Shown: one piece after another, positions 25,808-35,037 of the stretch
How positions within the stretch are numbered: position 1 is the first letter of the stretch
Layout: each line of letters opens with the position of its first letter
Source: Flagellimonas meishanensis
Lineage (GTDB): Bacteria > Bacteroidota > Bacteroidia > Flavobacteriales > Flavobacteriaceae
NCBI RefSeq assembly: GCF_019880545.1
Contig: NZ_JAINVW010000002.1
Span: forward strand, 1-64,000
Direction of reading: 5' to 3'
Length of the DNA stretch: 64,000 bases
Position numbers and translations under genes: made by a program
The notes under the pieces: model-generated
Databases searched by the model: none
What the model saw: only the letters and a program-made list of their open reading frames with translations
Told to the model about the DNA's origin: nothing

Positions 25808-28045
25808 TTAGTCCCTTCTTGGATTTCTATCGCGGTTTCCGCCTCTGCGATCACCGCCTCTCCGGTCGTTTCCACGACGATCACCATCCCGGTCATTTCT
25901 TGGAGGCCTTTCTTTATAGCCTTCCGGTTTTGGCAAAAGGGCCTTTCTGGACACCTTTTCCTTTTTGGTTCTAGGATCGAGGCCGAAATATTTCACATCA
26001 AATACATCTCCCATGTTCACAACATCGGAAACATTCTCTGTGCGTTCCCATGCCAATTCTGAAACATGTAGCAGGACTTCATTGCCAGGGGCTTCGGTAT
26101 ATTCCACCACGGCTCCAAAGTCCAACATTTTGATGACCCTGACCTCATAAACGCTACCTACCTCTGGTTGGAACATCAAGGAGTCAATTTTGGCAAGTAC
26201 TGCATCAATGCCATTTTGGTCGGTACCCAAGATTTCCACAATACCTTCTTCGGTATCGGGGTCTTCATTGATGACAATAGTGGTCTTGGTCCTCTTTTGG
26301 AGCTCCTGGATAACTTCACCGCCTTTTCCGATCAAAGCACCGATAAATTCTCCTGGAATGATTCTAGTGACAATTTTTGGAGCATAGGATTTAACCTCTG
26401 GTCTTGGCTCGGCAATGGTTTCGGTCAATTTGCCCAAAATGTGCAATCTTCCGTCCTTGGCCTGCTTCAATGCATTCACCAATATTTCATAGGAAAGTCC
26501 CTTTACTTTGATGTCCATTTGGCAAGCCGTGATACCTTCTGCAGTACCGGTTACCTTAAAGTCCATATCGCCCAAATGGTCCTCATCACCCAAAATATCG
26601 GAAAGTACGGCGTATTTGCCGGTTTCGGTATCGGTGATCAATCCCATGGCAATCCCTGAAACGGGCTTCTTAAGTTGAACACCTGCATCCATTAGGGCCA
26701 TGGTGCCCGAACATACGGTGGCCATGGAAGAGGAACCGTTGGATTCCAACACCTCGGAAACCACACGAACCGTATACGGACAATCTGCTGGGATCATGCC
26801 TTTAAGGGCACGTTGCGCCAAGTTTCCGTGGCCCACTTCCCTACGGGAAGTTCCTCGTATTGGCCGTGCCTCTCCTGTTGAAAAAGGAGGGAAGTTGTAG
26901 TGTAGGTAGAAGGTTTCCTCACCCTCATAGGAAGGCATATCTATTTGATTGGCTTCCCTTGAAGTACCCAATGTAACAGTGGCCAACGCCTGGGTTTCCC
27001 CTCGCGTAAAGATGGCAGAACCGTGTACGGAGGGCAAATAATCCACTTCGCACCAGATGGGTCTGATATCTGTGGTTTTACGTCCGTCCAAACGTAGACC
27101 TTCCTCCAAAGTAAGGTTACGGACGGCCTCTTTTTCCGCTTTGTAGTAGTATTTTGAAACCAATCCTCCGATTTCTTCCAACTCTTCCTCGCTAAAGGTT
27201 GCCTTTATTTCTTCCTTGATGGCGTCAAAAGCGGCACTTCGTTCATGCTTTGCAGAACCTGCCTTGGCCACGGCATAGACTTTGTCGTATGCCATTTCAT
27301 GGATTTTTTTCTGTAGGTCCTCGTCTTCGACCTCTGGTTCGTACTCGCGGGTTTCCTTTTTGCCGAAGGCTTCTGCCAATTTCACCTGGGCAGCACACTG
27401 TACTTTAATAGCCTCGTGTGCAAACTTGATGGCCTCCACCATTTCTTCTTCTGATATTTCGGACATTTCTCCCTCGACCATCATCACAGAATCAGCTGAA
27501 GCACCAATGACCATATCTATGTCGGATTCTCCCAACTGTGCCCTTGTTGGGTTTATGACGAATTCACCATCGACACGGCCTACGCGGACTTCGGAAATGG
27601 GACATTCAAAAGGAAAATCTGAAAGCTGGATAGCTGCCGAAGCGGCCAATCCGGCCATGGCATCGGGCATTACCTCCTCGTCGTGTGACATGAGTTGGAT
27701 CATTACCTGGGTCTCAGAGTGATAATCCTTGGGGAACAATGGGCGCAAGACCCTGTCCACCAAACGCATCGTCAACACTTCACCATCGCTGGGTCTTGCT
27801 TCTCGTTTGAAGAATCCACCAGGATAACGCCCGGCGGCGGCAAATTTTTCCCGATAGTCTACCGTGAGGGGTAAAAAATCGACATCGCTTTGTTTGTAGT
27901 TTGAGACAACGGTGCACAATAGCATGCACTTGCCAGATTGGACTACCACAGAACCATGGGCCTGTTTGGCCAATTTTCCGGTTTCGATAGAAATTTCCCT
28001 ACCGTCGCCAAGGTCAATGACCTCTCTAAAAGTTTTTGGAATCAT
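25808..28045 (-). CDS. pnp: Polynucleotide phosphorylase
   Basis: Phosphorolytic 3'-5' exoribonuclease, 745 residues. Two RNase PH domains flank an alpha-helical linker; the second contains the catalytic region [23 protein letters not shown] (split here: FPPFSTGEA, then [14 protein letters not shown]). A KH domain follows ([16 protein letters not shown]) and then an S1 domain ([20 protein letters not shown]). The last about 40 residues form a low-complexity Arg/Gly/Asp tail with RRGGDRRGG repeats. The frame is open 34 codons upstream, but the family start is MIPKTFREV, so ATG 28045 was used. It lies downstream of rpsO in the classical order, with a terminator between them. Confidence 0.96.
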   Translation of the reverse strand: MIPKTFREVIDLGDGREISIETGKLAKQAHGSVVVQSGKCMLLCTVVSNYKQSDVDFLPLTVDYREKFAAAGRYPGGFFKREARPSDGEVLTMRLVDRVLRPLFPKDYHSETQVMIQLMSHDEEVMPDAMAGLAASAAIQLSDFPFECPISEVRVGRVDGEFVINPTRAQLGESDIDMVIGASADSVMMVEGEMSEISEEEMVEAIKFAHEAIKVQCAAQVKLAEAFGKKETREYEPEVEDEDLQKKIHEMAYDKVYAVAKAGSAKHERSAAFDAIKEEIKATFSEEELEEIGGLVSKYYYKAEKEAVRNLTLEEGLRLDGRKTTDIRPIWCEVDYLPSVHGSAIFTRGETQALATVTLGTSREANQIDMPSYEGEETFYLHYNFPPFSTGEARPIRGTSRREVGHGNLAQRALKGMIPADCPYTVRVVSEVLESNGSSSMATVCSGTMALMDAGVQLKKPVSGIAMGLITDTETGKYAVLSDILGDEDHLGDMDFKVTGTAEGITACQMDIKVKGLSYEILVNALKQAKDGRLHILGKLTETIAEPRPEVKSYAPKIVTRIIPGEFIGALIGKGGEVIQELQKRTKTTIVINEDPDTEEGIVEILGTDQNGIDAVLAKIDSLMFQPEVGSVYEVRVIKMLDFGAVVEYTEAPGNEVLLHVSELAWERTENVSDVVNMGDVFDVKYFGLDPRTKKEKVSRKALLPKPEGYKERPPRNDRDGDRRGNDRRGGDRRGGNRDRNPRRD

Positions 28046-28221
28046 AAAATTAATCTTACCCGATATGCACGGGTCGTTAAACATTTGGTCTACCGCCATC
28101 CGGACGGTCGGGTTGTGTTGTTGTGTTTGCCTTGCGGCATGGACCAATGAAAAACTATTTGAAGCTTTTTGTGTTTGCCCGACTTTTTAATCGGGGCTTT
28201 TGTGTTGGAACTTCCCCAACC

Positions 28222-28248
28222 AAAACAAAAGGGAAGCCGAAGCCTCCC
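28222..28248 (-). terminator. Rho-independent terminator of rpsO with UUCG loop
   Basis: On the minus strand GGGAGGC, loop TTCG, GCTTCCC form a 7-bp stem with one G-U pair, followed by TTTTGTTTT. It begins nine bases after the rpsO stop and separates rpsO from pnp. Confidence 0.9.
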
Positions 28249-28256
28249 TCTCATTT

Positions 28257-28526
28257 TTATTTTCTAATACCTAATTCCTTGATCAGTTCACGGTATTTTA
28301 CAATGTCTTTTTTCTTTAGGTAATCCAAAAGACTACGTCTTTTACCTACCAATTTCACCAAAGAACGCTCGGTGTTGTAATCCTTGTGGTTGTTCTTGAG
28401 GTGTTGGGTCAAATGGTTGATACGGTGGGTGAACAAAGCAATTTGCCCTTCCGTGGAACCTGTGTTGGTTTCCGAACCGCCATGTTTCTTAAAAATGTCG
28501 GCCTTTACTTCTTTGGTTAAATACAT
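28257..28526 (-). CDS. rpsO: 30S ribosomal protein S15
   Basis: Primary binding protein of the 16S rRNA central domain, 89 residues, the standard bacterial length. Typical segments are HGGSETNTGSTEGQIALFT, INHLTQHLKNNHKDYNTERSL and GKRRSLLDYLKKKD, which contact the three-way junction. A perfect -7 element sits about 54 bases upstream. The mRNA leader of S15 is a known autoregulation target in several bacteria; no specific fold could be assigned here. Confidence 0.98.
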   Translation of the reverse strand: MYLTKEVKADIFKKHGGSETNTGSTEGQIALFTHRINHLTQHLKNNHKDYNTERSLVKLVGKRRSLLDYLKKKDIVKYRELIKELGIRK

Positions 28527-28579
28527 TCCAATATTTATTTAAATGATTTTTATGTATTGATTGTCCTTCAATCAGCGTG

Positions 28580-28587
28580 CAAAGATA
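28580..28587 (-). promoter_or_regulatory. -7 promoter element of rpsO
   Basis: The minus strand reads TATCTTTG (perfect TAnnTTTG). Transcription would start near 28575 and give a leader of about 49 bases before the rpsO ATG. Confidence 0.55.
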
Positions 28588-28678
28588 ATTCTTTTTTTAT
28601 AATGGAAAATTTTGAACGACAAATTAAACCTTTTCAATTTCAAATGGTCCAAGAGGCAAACCTTTTAAAACAAATATT

Positions 28679-29551
28679 ATGAAAAAGCGTCTCAAACAAT
28701 TGAACTTAAACACTGAACTACTTGTGGCAATGGTATTGATGGTATTGGCATCCTGCAGCAAGGACGAAACAGCTTCGGAAACACTATCCGGCAGCGAGGT
28801 AATTTCGGCAACGGAGCTGAAATTTAGTGATGAAACCGAAATGATCTCTGAAGAAGTAACGGCAATCGCAGAAGATGTATATGCCACCGAGGAAATAGCA
28901 CTAACCTCCAAAAATGATTATACGACCGATTTTCTTCGGGATTGTGTGACCATCACAACTGTGGTAACCGATACCACACGCGAAAAAACCATCGACTTTG
29001 GTGAGGGCTGCGAGCTCCCCACGGGTAATATGTTGAGTGGAATCATCTACTTAAGCTATGCTTTGGATATGGAAGCTGCTTCGGCCAATATTACCCTTTC
29101 CTTGGAAAATTTCACGTTTAATGGAGTGGCCATCGAAGGTGGTGCGGACATACTGCGCGTTCGTTCCAACGAAAATGGAAACCCGCAAGGCACTTCGAAT
29201 GCAGCATTTACCGCCACATGGCCCGATGGTGAAACTGCATCATTCACTGGAACGCGCACCCGGGAATGGATAGAGGGCTTTGGTTCTGGATTTTGGGGTG
29301 ACAATGTGTATTTGATCACCGGGAAAAGAACCTATACAGGGAGACTTGGCAATGTATACGAAAAAGAAGTGGTTACGCCATTGCGAAGGGAACTGGCCTG
29401 TCGGTTTATAGTAAGTGGCGTATTGGATATCTCCAGGAATGGCTCTACCGCCAGCTTGGATTTTGGGGATGGTTCCTGCGATGCCAAAGGTGTGCTTACT
29501 TACCCTGATGGAACCGAACAGGAAATTTTCTTGCGACGGTTTAGGAATTGA
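28679..29551 (+). CDS. Hypothetical surface lipoprotein
   Basis: Unknown function, 290 residues. The N-terminus carries a lipoprotein signal ending in VLASC (Cys26) followed by SKDE, an acidic stretch like the Bacteroidota lipoprotein export signal that sends proteins to the cell surface. A Glu/Thr-rich spacer (about residues 30-80) precedes a beta-rich domain with a repeated style of strand-turn: DFGEGCELPTGNMLSGIIY and, near the end, LDFGDGSCDAKGVLTYPDG. These two DFGxGxC segments look like an internal duplication, each with a Cys that may pair with DCVTI or LACRF. It is flanked by rpsO and accD, both on the other strand, so it is transcribed alone. Confidence 0.75.
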   Translation: MKKRLKQLNLNTELLVAMVLMVLASCSKDETASETLSGSEVISATELKFSDETEMISEEVTAIAEDVYATEEIALTSKNDYTTDFLRDCVTITTVVTDTTREKTIDFGEGCELPTGNMLSGIIYLSYALDMEAASANITLSLENFTFNGVAIEGGADILRVRSNENGNPQGTSNAAFTATWPDGETASFTGTRTREWIEGFGSGFWGDNVYLITGKRTYTGRLGNVYEKEVVTPLRRELACRFIVSGVLDISRNGSTASLDFGDGSCDAKGVLTYPDGTEQEIFLRRFRN

Positions 29552-29652
29552 ATCTGCTGATGGGCACATCGAACGCCCACCGGTGCCATGAACATTCGAA
29601 AAATATTCATTGTTATATCGCTCTCGACTCCGCGTAAGCTGACACAGTAAGT

Positions 29653-29681
29653 AAAAAGGCCCCAAAAATTGGGGCCTTTTT
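29653..29681. terminator. Bidirectional terminator between the lipoprotein gene and accD
   Basis: AAAAAGGCCCCAA and TTGGGGCCTTTTT form a 13-bp perfect stem with a 3-base loop and T-runs on both strands. Its right end overlaps the accD stop codon, so it ends both convergent transcripts. Confidence 0.9.
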
Positions 29682-30541
29682 TATTTTCTCAAGGGTTGAT
29701 TGGTAATCAAATCAATGTAGAGGTTGATTTTCTTTTTCAATTCCTTTCTGTGTGCAATGAAATCAAGAAAGCCATGTTCCAAAAGAAATTCTGAGGTTTG
29801 GAATCCTTCGGGGAGATCTTTTCCCACGGTGTCCTTGACCACTCTGGGCCCCGCGAAACCTATCAAGGCCCCGGGCTCTCCGATATTGATGTCCCCCAAC
29901 ATGGCATAGGAAGCCGTTGTCCCTCCTGTGGTGGGATCGGTGCACAATGATATATAAGGTATTTTGGCTTCGGCCAATTGGGCCAGTTTGGCTGAGGTTT
30001 TTGCCAATTGCATCAACGAAAATGCAGCCTCCATCATACGGGCACCTCCGGATTTCGAAATCATCACGAAAGGAATTTTCTTCTTTTTGGCCACATCGAT
30101 GGCCCTGGCTATTTTTTCGCCCACAACACTTCCCATGGAGCCCCCGATGAAGCTAAAATCCATACAGGCAACCACCAATTCCTTGCCCATGGATTCACCC
30201 ACAGCAGTCCTAACGGCATCTTTTAGGCCGGTTTTTTGTTGGGCCGCTTTCAAGCGATCCGAATACGGTTTGGTATCCACAAATTTCAAGGGATCTTTGG
30301 CGGATAACTTTTCGTCCAATTCCTTGAACTGGTTGTTGTCAAACAGTATTTCAAAGTATTCCTTGCTGCCGATCCTTACATGGTAGTCATCTTCAGGACT
30401 GACATAAAAGTTTTTGGCCAAATCTTCGGACTCCACGATCTTGCCAGTGGGGGTCTTGTACCATAGCCCCTTTGGTGTGTCCTTTTTTTCCTCAGTAGAG
30501 GTCTGTATTCCTTTTTCCTTTCTTTTAAACCAAGACGACAT
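29681..30541 (-). CDS. accD: Acetyl-CoA carboxylase carboxyltransferase beta subunit (no zinc ribbon cysteines)
   Basis: Transfers the carboxyl group from carboxybiotin to acetyl-CoA together with AccA; 286 residues. The crotonase-fold core is clear: [33 protein letters not shown] and [17 protein letters not shown]. The N-terminal zinc ribbon seen in Escherichia coli AccD (two CxxC pairs) is present in outline, [11 protein letters not shown] and [13 protein letters not shown], but all four Cys are replaced (T, G/K, S, D), so it cannot bind zinc in the usual way. I recall similar loss in other flavobacterial AccD proteins, but that needs checking. It follows fbaA by 28 bases on the same strand. 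Confidence 0.93.
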   Translation of the reverse strand: MSSWFKRKEKGIQTSTEEKKDTPKGLWYKTPTGKIVESEDLAKNFYVSPEDDYHVRIGSKEYFEILFDNNQFKELDEKLSAKDPLKFVDTKPYSDRLKAAQQKTGLKDAVRTAVGESMGKELVVACMDFSFIGGSMGSVVGEKIARAIDVAKKKKIPFVMISKSGGARMMEAAFSLMQLAKTSAKLAQLAEAKIPYISLCTDPTTGGTTASYAMLGDINIGEPGALIGFAGPRVVKDTVGKDLPEGFQTSEFLLEHGFLDFIAHRKELKKKINLYIDLITNQPLRK

Positions 30542-30546
30542 GCAAT

Positions 30547-30554
30547 CAAAATTA
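30547..30554 (-). promoter_or_regulatory. Possible -7 element abutting the accD start
   Basis: The minus strand reads TAATTTTG in the 28-base gap between fbaA and accD. If used, transcription would begin about one base before the accD ATG. Co-transcription from fbaA is an equally good explanation. Confidence 0.3.
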
Positions 30555-30569
30555 AATTAGACCAAGGAC

Positions 30570-31637
30570 TTATAGGGTATTGATATTGTTGAGGTCCTCA
30601 AAGGCTTTTTTCAACCGATCAACAAAGGTTTTTTCACCTTCGCGAAGCCAGACCCGTGGATCATAGTATTTTTTGTTGGGCTGATCATCACCATCAGGGT
30701 TTCCTATTTGCGATTGCAGATAGCCGGATTTGTTCTGAAGATAGTCCCTTACCCCGGTAAGAAAGGCATATTGAAGGTCGGTATCGATGTTCATTTTTAT
30801 GACACCATAGCCAATGGCTTCCCTTATCTCCTCTACAGTAGATCCTGACCCACCGTGAAAAACAAAATCGATATGATTGTGCCCAACTCCGTATTTGTTG
30901 CTAATGAACTCTTGGGAGTTTTTCAAGATCTTGGGGGTCAATTTTACATTTCCGGGCTTGTATACACCGTGAACGTTTCCGAAAGCTGCCGCCACGGTAA
31001 ACCTATGGCTCACTTTGGAAAGTTCTTCATAGGCGTAGGCCACTTCCTCGGGCTGGGTGTAGAGTTTGGAATCATCAACATCAGTGTTGTCCACACCATC
31101 TTCCTCACCTCCGGTAACACCGAGTTCAATTTCGAGGGTCATGCCCATTTTGTCCATGCGCTGCAAATAGTCCTTGCAGATCTGAATGTTTTCTTCCAAG
31201 GGCTCTTCGGACAGGTCGATCATATGCGAGCTGAAGAGGGATTTTCCCGTTTCCTTGAAGTGTTTTTCGCTGGCGTCCAACAAACCATCAATCCATGGCA
31301 ACAGTTTTTTGGCACAGTGATCCGTATGCAAGATGACGGTTGCCCCATAGGCCTCCGCAAGTTGGTGTACATGTTTGGCCCCGGCAACAGCTCCCAAAAT
31401 TGCCGCTTTTTGGTTTTCGTTGGATAGCCCTTTCCCAGCATTGAATTGGGCACCCCCATTGGAATATTGGACAATTACGGGTGAATTGATAGCGGCTGCA
31501 GTCTCCAATACGGCGTTCACGGTATTGGACCCGATAACATTGACCGCGGGCAATGCATAACCGTGTTCCTTTGCGTGCTTGAAAATGGCCTGGACTTCGT
31601 CACCGGTGGCAACACCTGGCTTTATGTTGTGGGACAT
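30570..31637 (-). CDS. fbaA: Class II fructose-bisphosphate aldolase
   Basis: Zinc-dependent glycolytic/gluconeogenic aldolase of 355 residues, the length of the FbaA subtype. Diagnostic segments are YALPAVNVIGSNTVNAVLE near the N-terminus, VILHTDHCAKKLLPW with Zn and catalytic residues, ELGVTGGEEDGVDNTD, VHGVYKPGNVKLTP (Zn ligand His), and FHGGSGSTVEEI for phosphate binding. It has a perfect -7 element 31 bases upstream of the ATG and reads toward accD. Confidence 0.96.
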   Translation of the reverse strand: MSHNIKPGVATGDEVQAIFKHAKEHGYALPAVNVIGSNTVNAVLETAAAINSPVIVQYSNGGAQFNAGKGLSNENQKAAILGAVAGAKHVHQLAEAYGATVILHTDHCAKKLLPWIDGLLDASEKHFKETGKSLFSSHMIDLSEEPLEENIQICKDYLQRMDKMGMTLEIELGVTGGEEDGVDNTDVDDSKLYTQPEEVAYAYEELSKVSHRFTVAAAFGNVHGVYKPGNVKLTPKILKNSQEFISNKYGVGHNHIDFVFHGGSGSTVEEIREAIGYGVIKMNIDTDLQYAFLTGVRDYLQNKSGYLQSQIGNPDGDDQPNKKYYDPRVWLREGEKTFVDRLKKAFEDLNNINTL

Positions 31638-31667
31638 ATTTAGTTAGTTTCTGGTTAAATTAGTAAG

Positions 31668-31675
31668 CAAAAGTA
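31668..31675 (-). promoter_or_regulatory. -7 promoter element of fbaA
   Basis: The minus strand reads TACTTTTG (perfect TAnnTTTG), giving a predicted start near 31663 and a leader of about 26 bases. It lies in the 52-base gap after tamL. Confidence 0.5.
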
Positions 31676-31689
31676 ATAAAATATTTAGT

Positions 31690-34257
31690 CTAGAAGGGAT
31701 AATTGATCCCCACGTTGAACACGGCGTTTCTCAAATTGTATCCCCTGAACCAACGATCGGAACCCTCTCGGGCCGGATTATAGGTTTTAAAACCCGCATC
31801 CACGCGAAAGACAAAGTAGGTGAAATCGTAACGAAGACCGAGTCCTGTACCCAAGGCGATATCCTCCAAAGAGCTGAAACCGCTGAAAATGGCATCGGGG
31901 TTATTTTCGCTATCGAACACGTTCCAAATGTTGCCTGCATCGGCGAAAAGAGCTCCCTTTACATCACCGGCGATAGGGAAGCGGTATTCCAGGTTAAAGG
32001 CCAGTTTAAAATTGGCTTCATTAAAATCGTTCAAATTTTCCGTACTACCAGGGCCTAGCTCATAGGCGTTCCAGGCCCTATTGTCGTTGGAGCCACCCGC
32101 AAAATAACTTCGAACAAATGGGATGTTGTCTGAATTCCCATATGGCACTGCCATTCCCATAAAGCTTCTAAATGCAATGACACTGGAATTTCCAATGCCC
32201 CAGTGACGGATGAAATCAATCTCGGTTTTGAGATATTGCGAAAATGGGACCCCGAAAACCAAGAGTTGCCCATTATCGTTCTCATTGTAGGGAAACACGT
32301 TGGCCATAAGCGAAAGTACATTGCCAGCACTTTCCAATTTTATTCTGTACTGATAAAAGTCCAAGTCGTTTATGCCTGCCTTGCTATTTTTTGAAAATGT
32401 GTAGCTACTGGCGAAAATGAGGTTGTTTTCCGTAAGTCTTTGCCGTCTTTCCTCCACACTGTTCACCTCGTCCCTTTGTTCGTCCGATACGGGTATTTGG
32501 TTATTCAATACACCTTCGGTGAATGCCGTGGTACCCTCCGGGATGCTTAATCGAAGTGGGTCAACCACGGTGTTGGTCGGCTCAAAAAAGTCCTCGAACT
32601 GGGGGTCGTCTTGGAAATCATCCGCTATATCATCAAGGGTTCTATAGGTATTTCTATACTCGACGAAGAAATTATCGGGATTTACATTGCGCACAAATTC
32701 TACATTTAAGAGTTCCACACCATGTTTTAAACTGTTGTTGGGAGACCAGCTGTACGACAGAATGGTGTTAAGCGTTTGTCTATCCAACCCAATGTTTCGT
32801 TGGAAATTTGTACCCAATAGCAGCCGACTTTGGGGCAGCATATAGTATGGGATGATTTTTTCCGTGTTCAAAGGGAACCAGATTCTTGGGAAGGTAATAT
32901 TGATGTCACCTCCAATTTCGGAAGTAAATGTTTCGTCGGATAATGACGCATCACTCAATAGACCGATGGAGCCACGTGCCGAAACGTTCAGTGTTTCCGC
33001 TCCTCCGAAAACGTTTCTGGTAACGACGGTGGCACTAAAGGCTGTACCAACCTGCTGGATGTTGGAATGGGTCACATCAAAATTGAGGTTTAGCGAAAAT
33101 TTGGGTCTGGGTGCCAAATAAATGTTCGATGTCAAGTGGGTTTGGGTAGAATCCTGTATGAACTCAATGTTGGGATATTTGAACGTGTTCAGGTTGGTGA
33201 TTTGCCTATACGTGCGAATACGGTCCAAATCGCGATAAACGCTGTCCTTTTCAAAAAAAATAGCGTCGGTAAGCGCTTTTGGGCGATAGTTGAGCTTATC
33301 GTTGTATAGTATGGTATAGTTTTCAAACTCCACACGTTGCAGGGAATCGGGATTGCCCCCTATCAGATAATCTGGGAAAATGTTTATTTTTTTGAACCGG
33401 TGCACTTTATATACATTGTCGGTTGCGCTCGTGTCATTTACACTTCGAGGCCTTTCTATGTTCAATTGTACATCCATCCCCTGGTCATCGGCCACTAAGG
33501 AGGTGTCCCTTGAAATATCATAGTTAATGGAACTTTCCTGAAAATTGAACACCCCGGAGTTTCTGAACAAAGTGGTTAGGCGCTCCCTTTCCAGGTTGAA
33601 TTTGGCCAAGTCGAACTGTTCCCCAGCTTTAACAAAGGATGCCGAAGAGGTAATACCGTAAATGGAATCCAATTGTGGGGAAGCAATGTTTTTTTGCACC
33701 GTATCGATGATGTAGGGTTTTTGAAGATCGATTTTGTAGGCCACTTGCGCCCTTTTTTTCCGTTTACCTTCGACAATTTCATAGGATCCGGAATTGTTGA
33801 AATATCCCTTACTGTTGTAATAGGCTTCAAGCCGCCCTACCGTTTTGTTGGTCAATACAGTGTCGATTACAACCGGGGGTTCGCCTATTCTTTTTAAAAA
33901 TTCACTGGCCCCACTTACCAAAAAGGATTCCTTAAGCCGTTCCACCTGCTTCCTGGAAAGCAGGTTGTTAAGTCTTTTTTCGCGTTTGTCTTTGCGCTGC
34001 AACCAATTTTCGAATAGCGAATCGGGGTTGTCCTTGGCAAGATTGTAAAGGTTCAACCGCAACGGATAGCCCAAAACGGTACTGTTGGGTTTCTGGACAA
34101 TTAGGCTTCGAATATCGCTGTCGGTAATCTTTTCCTCATCCGCATAAAGGGTATTCTTGGTCAACAGCAATTCCTCATCACCAACCTTTTTAAGGGTATT
34201 GCAACCTGAGAAGGCCACTATAAGCGACAATAATCCTATTTTTGCCCAGTGACACAT
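31690..34257 (-). CDS. tamL: TamL, outer-membrane BamA-superfamily lipoprotein
   Basis: Outer-membrane assembly factor, 855 residues. A lipoprotein signal ends in LIVAFSGC and is followed by NTLKKVGDEELLLTKN, the conserved start of Bacteroidota TamL, which replaces TamA and pairs with TamB. POTRA-like domains cover about residues 30-370 (for example TVGRLEAYYNSKGYFNN). The C-terminal part is an Omp85 beta-barrel with FRSFMGMAVPYGNS, VRSYFAGGSNDNRAW (the conserved RxFxxGGxxxxRG-like loop) and the final strand FNVGINYPF. Upstream in-frame ATGs exist at 34278 and 34320; ATG 34257 is preferred because a perfect -7 element sits at 34285-34292 and it gives a compact signal peptide. Confidence 0.9.
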   Translation of the reverse strand: MCHWAKIGLLSLIVAFSGCNTLKKVGDEELLLTKNTLYADEEKITDSDIRSLIVQKPNSTVLGYPLRLNLYNLAKDNPDSLFENWLQRKDKREKRLNNLLSRKQVERLKESFLVSGASEFLKRIGEPPVVIDTVLTNKTVGRLEAYYNSKGYFNNSGSYEIVEGKRKKRAQVAYKIDLQKPYIIDTVQKNIASPQLDSIYGITSSASFVKAGEQFDLAKFNLERERLTTLFRNSGVFNFQESSINYDISRDTSLVADDQGMDVQLNIERPRSVNDTSATDNVYKVHRFKKINIFPDYLIGGNPDSLQRVEFENYTILYNDKLNYRPKALTDAIFFEKDSVYRDLDRIRTYRQITNLNTFKYPNIEFIQDSTQTHLTSNIYLAPRPKFSLNLNFDVTHSNIQQVGTAFSATVVTRNVFGGAETLNVSARGSIGLLSDASLSDETFTSEIGGDINITFPRIWFPLNTEKIIPYYMLPQSRLLLGTNFQRNIGLDRQTLNTILSYSWSPNNSLKHGVELLNVEFVRNVNPDNFFVEYRNTYRTLDDIADDFQDDPQFEDFFEPTNTVVDPLRLSIPEGTTAFTEGVLNNQIPVSDEQRDEVNSVEERRQRLTENNLIFASSYTFSKNSKAGINDLDFYQYRIKLESAGNVLSLMANVFPYNENDNGQLLVFGVPFSQYLKTEIDFIRHWGIGNSSVIAFRSFMGMAVPYGNSDNIPFVRSYFAGGSNDNRAWNAYELGPGSTENLNDFNEANFKLAFNLEYRFPIAGDVKGALFADAGNIWNVFDSENNPDAIFSGFSSLEDIALGTGLGLRYDFTYFVFRVDAGFKTYNPAREGSDRWFRGYNLRNAVFNVGINYPF

Positions 34258-34284
34258 TAGACCTGAATAACCCCTCATATACGC

Positions 34285-34292
34285 CAAAAATA
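34285..34292 (-). promoter_or_regulatory. -7 promoter element of tamL
   Basis: The minus strand reads TATTTTTG (perfect TAnnTTTG). Transcription would start near 34280, about 22 bases before ATG 34257. The alternative ATG at 34278 would be almost leaderless. Confidence 0.5.
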
Positions 34293-34302
34293 AACGATTT
34301 AG

Positions 34303-35022
34303 ATGGTTACGAAAAACCAAATTAAACTAGTTACTAGCCTACAGCAAAAAAAGTACCGAACTAAACACGGACTATTTGTTGTGGAAGGGATAAAGACGGT
34401 AGACGAACTTATTGACGCAGGGTACGTGGCGTATGGATTGTTTGTTAATACAGATGAGATGTTTCAGAAGTATCCAGAGGCAAAAATCGTTGCTGACGAT
34501 ATTCTGAAACAAATGAGCGGTCAGGTGAATCCGAGCGGTGTTCTTGGTGTGTTTTACATTCCCAAGGCCCAAAAAGTAGGCAATCATGATTGGATACTTG
34601 CCCTTGATGCCGTCCGTGACCCTGGAAATTTGGGAACTATAATACGGTTGTGCGATTGGTTTGGCATTGAGGATCTTGTTTGTTCTGAGGACACGGTTGA
34701 CTGCTTCAATCCTAAGGTCTTGCAGGCGACCATGGGTTCCATTGCAAGGGTAAACATCACCTATCTAGATCTGGGGGAATTTTTGCATGAAACTTCCTTG
34801 CCTGTTTATGGTGCTTTTATGGAGGGTAAGAGCATTTATCAAATGATATTGCCAAAAAAAGGGATTTTGGTCATGGGGAACGAAGCCAACGGTATCTCAA
34901 TGGAAATTGAGAAATGCATCATGGAAAAGGTTTCCATACCCCAGTTCGGTAATCAAACCGCGGAAAGTTTGAATGTCGCTACGGCGACAGCTATTCTTTT
35001 AAATGAGATCAGAAGAGGCTAA
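34303..35022 (+). CDS. TrmH/SpoU-family RNA 2'-O-methyltransferase
   Basis: SAM-dependent knot-fold methyltransferase of 239 residues. A substrate-binding N-terminal domain (about 1-95, with TKHGLFVVEGIKTVDELI) precedes the SPOUT domain: LALDAVRDPGNLGTIIRLCDWFG (split at RDPGNLGT), GILVMGNEANGIS and IPQFGNQTAESLNVATATAILL are the three SpoU motifs. It probably modifies rRNA (RlmB-like) or tRNA; the sequence does not decide which. Only 45 bases separate its ATG from the tamL start on the other strand, so the two promoters must overlap. It ends 15 bases before the convergent porT stop. Confidence 0.9.
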   Translation: MVTKNQIKLVTSLQQKKYRTKHGLFVVEGIKTVDELIDAGYVAYGLFVNTDEMFQKYPEAKIVADDILKQMSGQVNPSGVLGVFYIPKAQKVGNHDWILALDAVRDPGNLGTIIRLCDWFGIEDLVCSEDTVDCFNPKVLQATMGSIARVNITYLDLGEFLHETSLPVYGAFMEGKSIYQMILPKKGILVMGNEANGISMEIEKCIMEKVSIPQFGNQTAESLNVATATAILLNEIRRG

Positions 35023-35037
35023 CGACCAAAAGCCATG

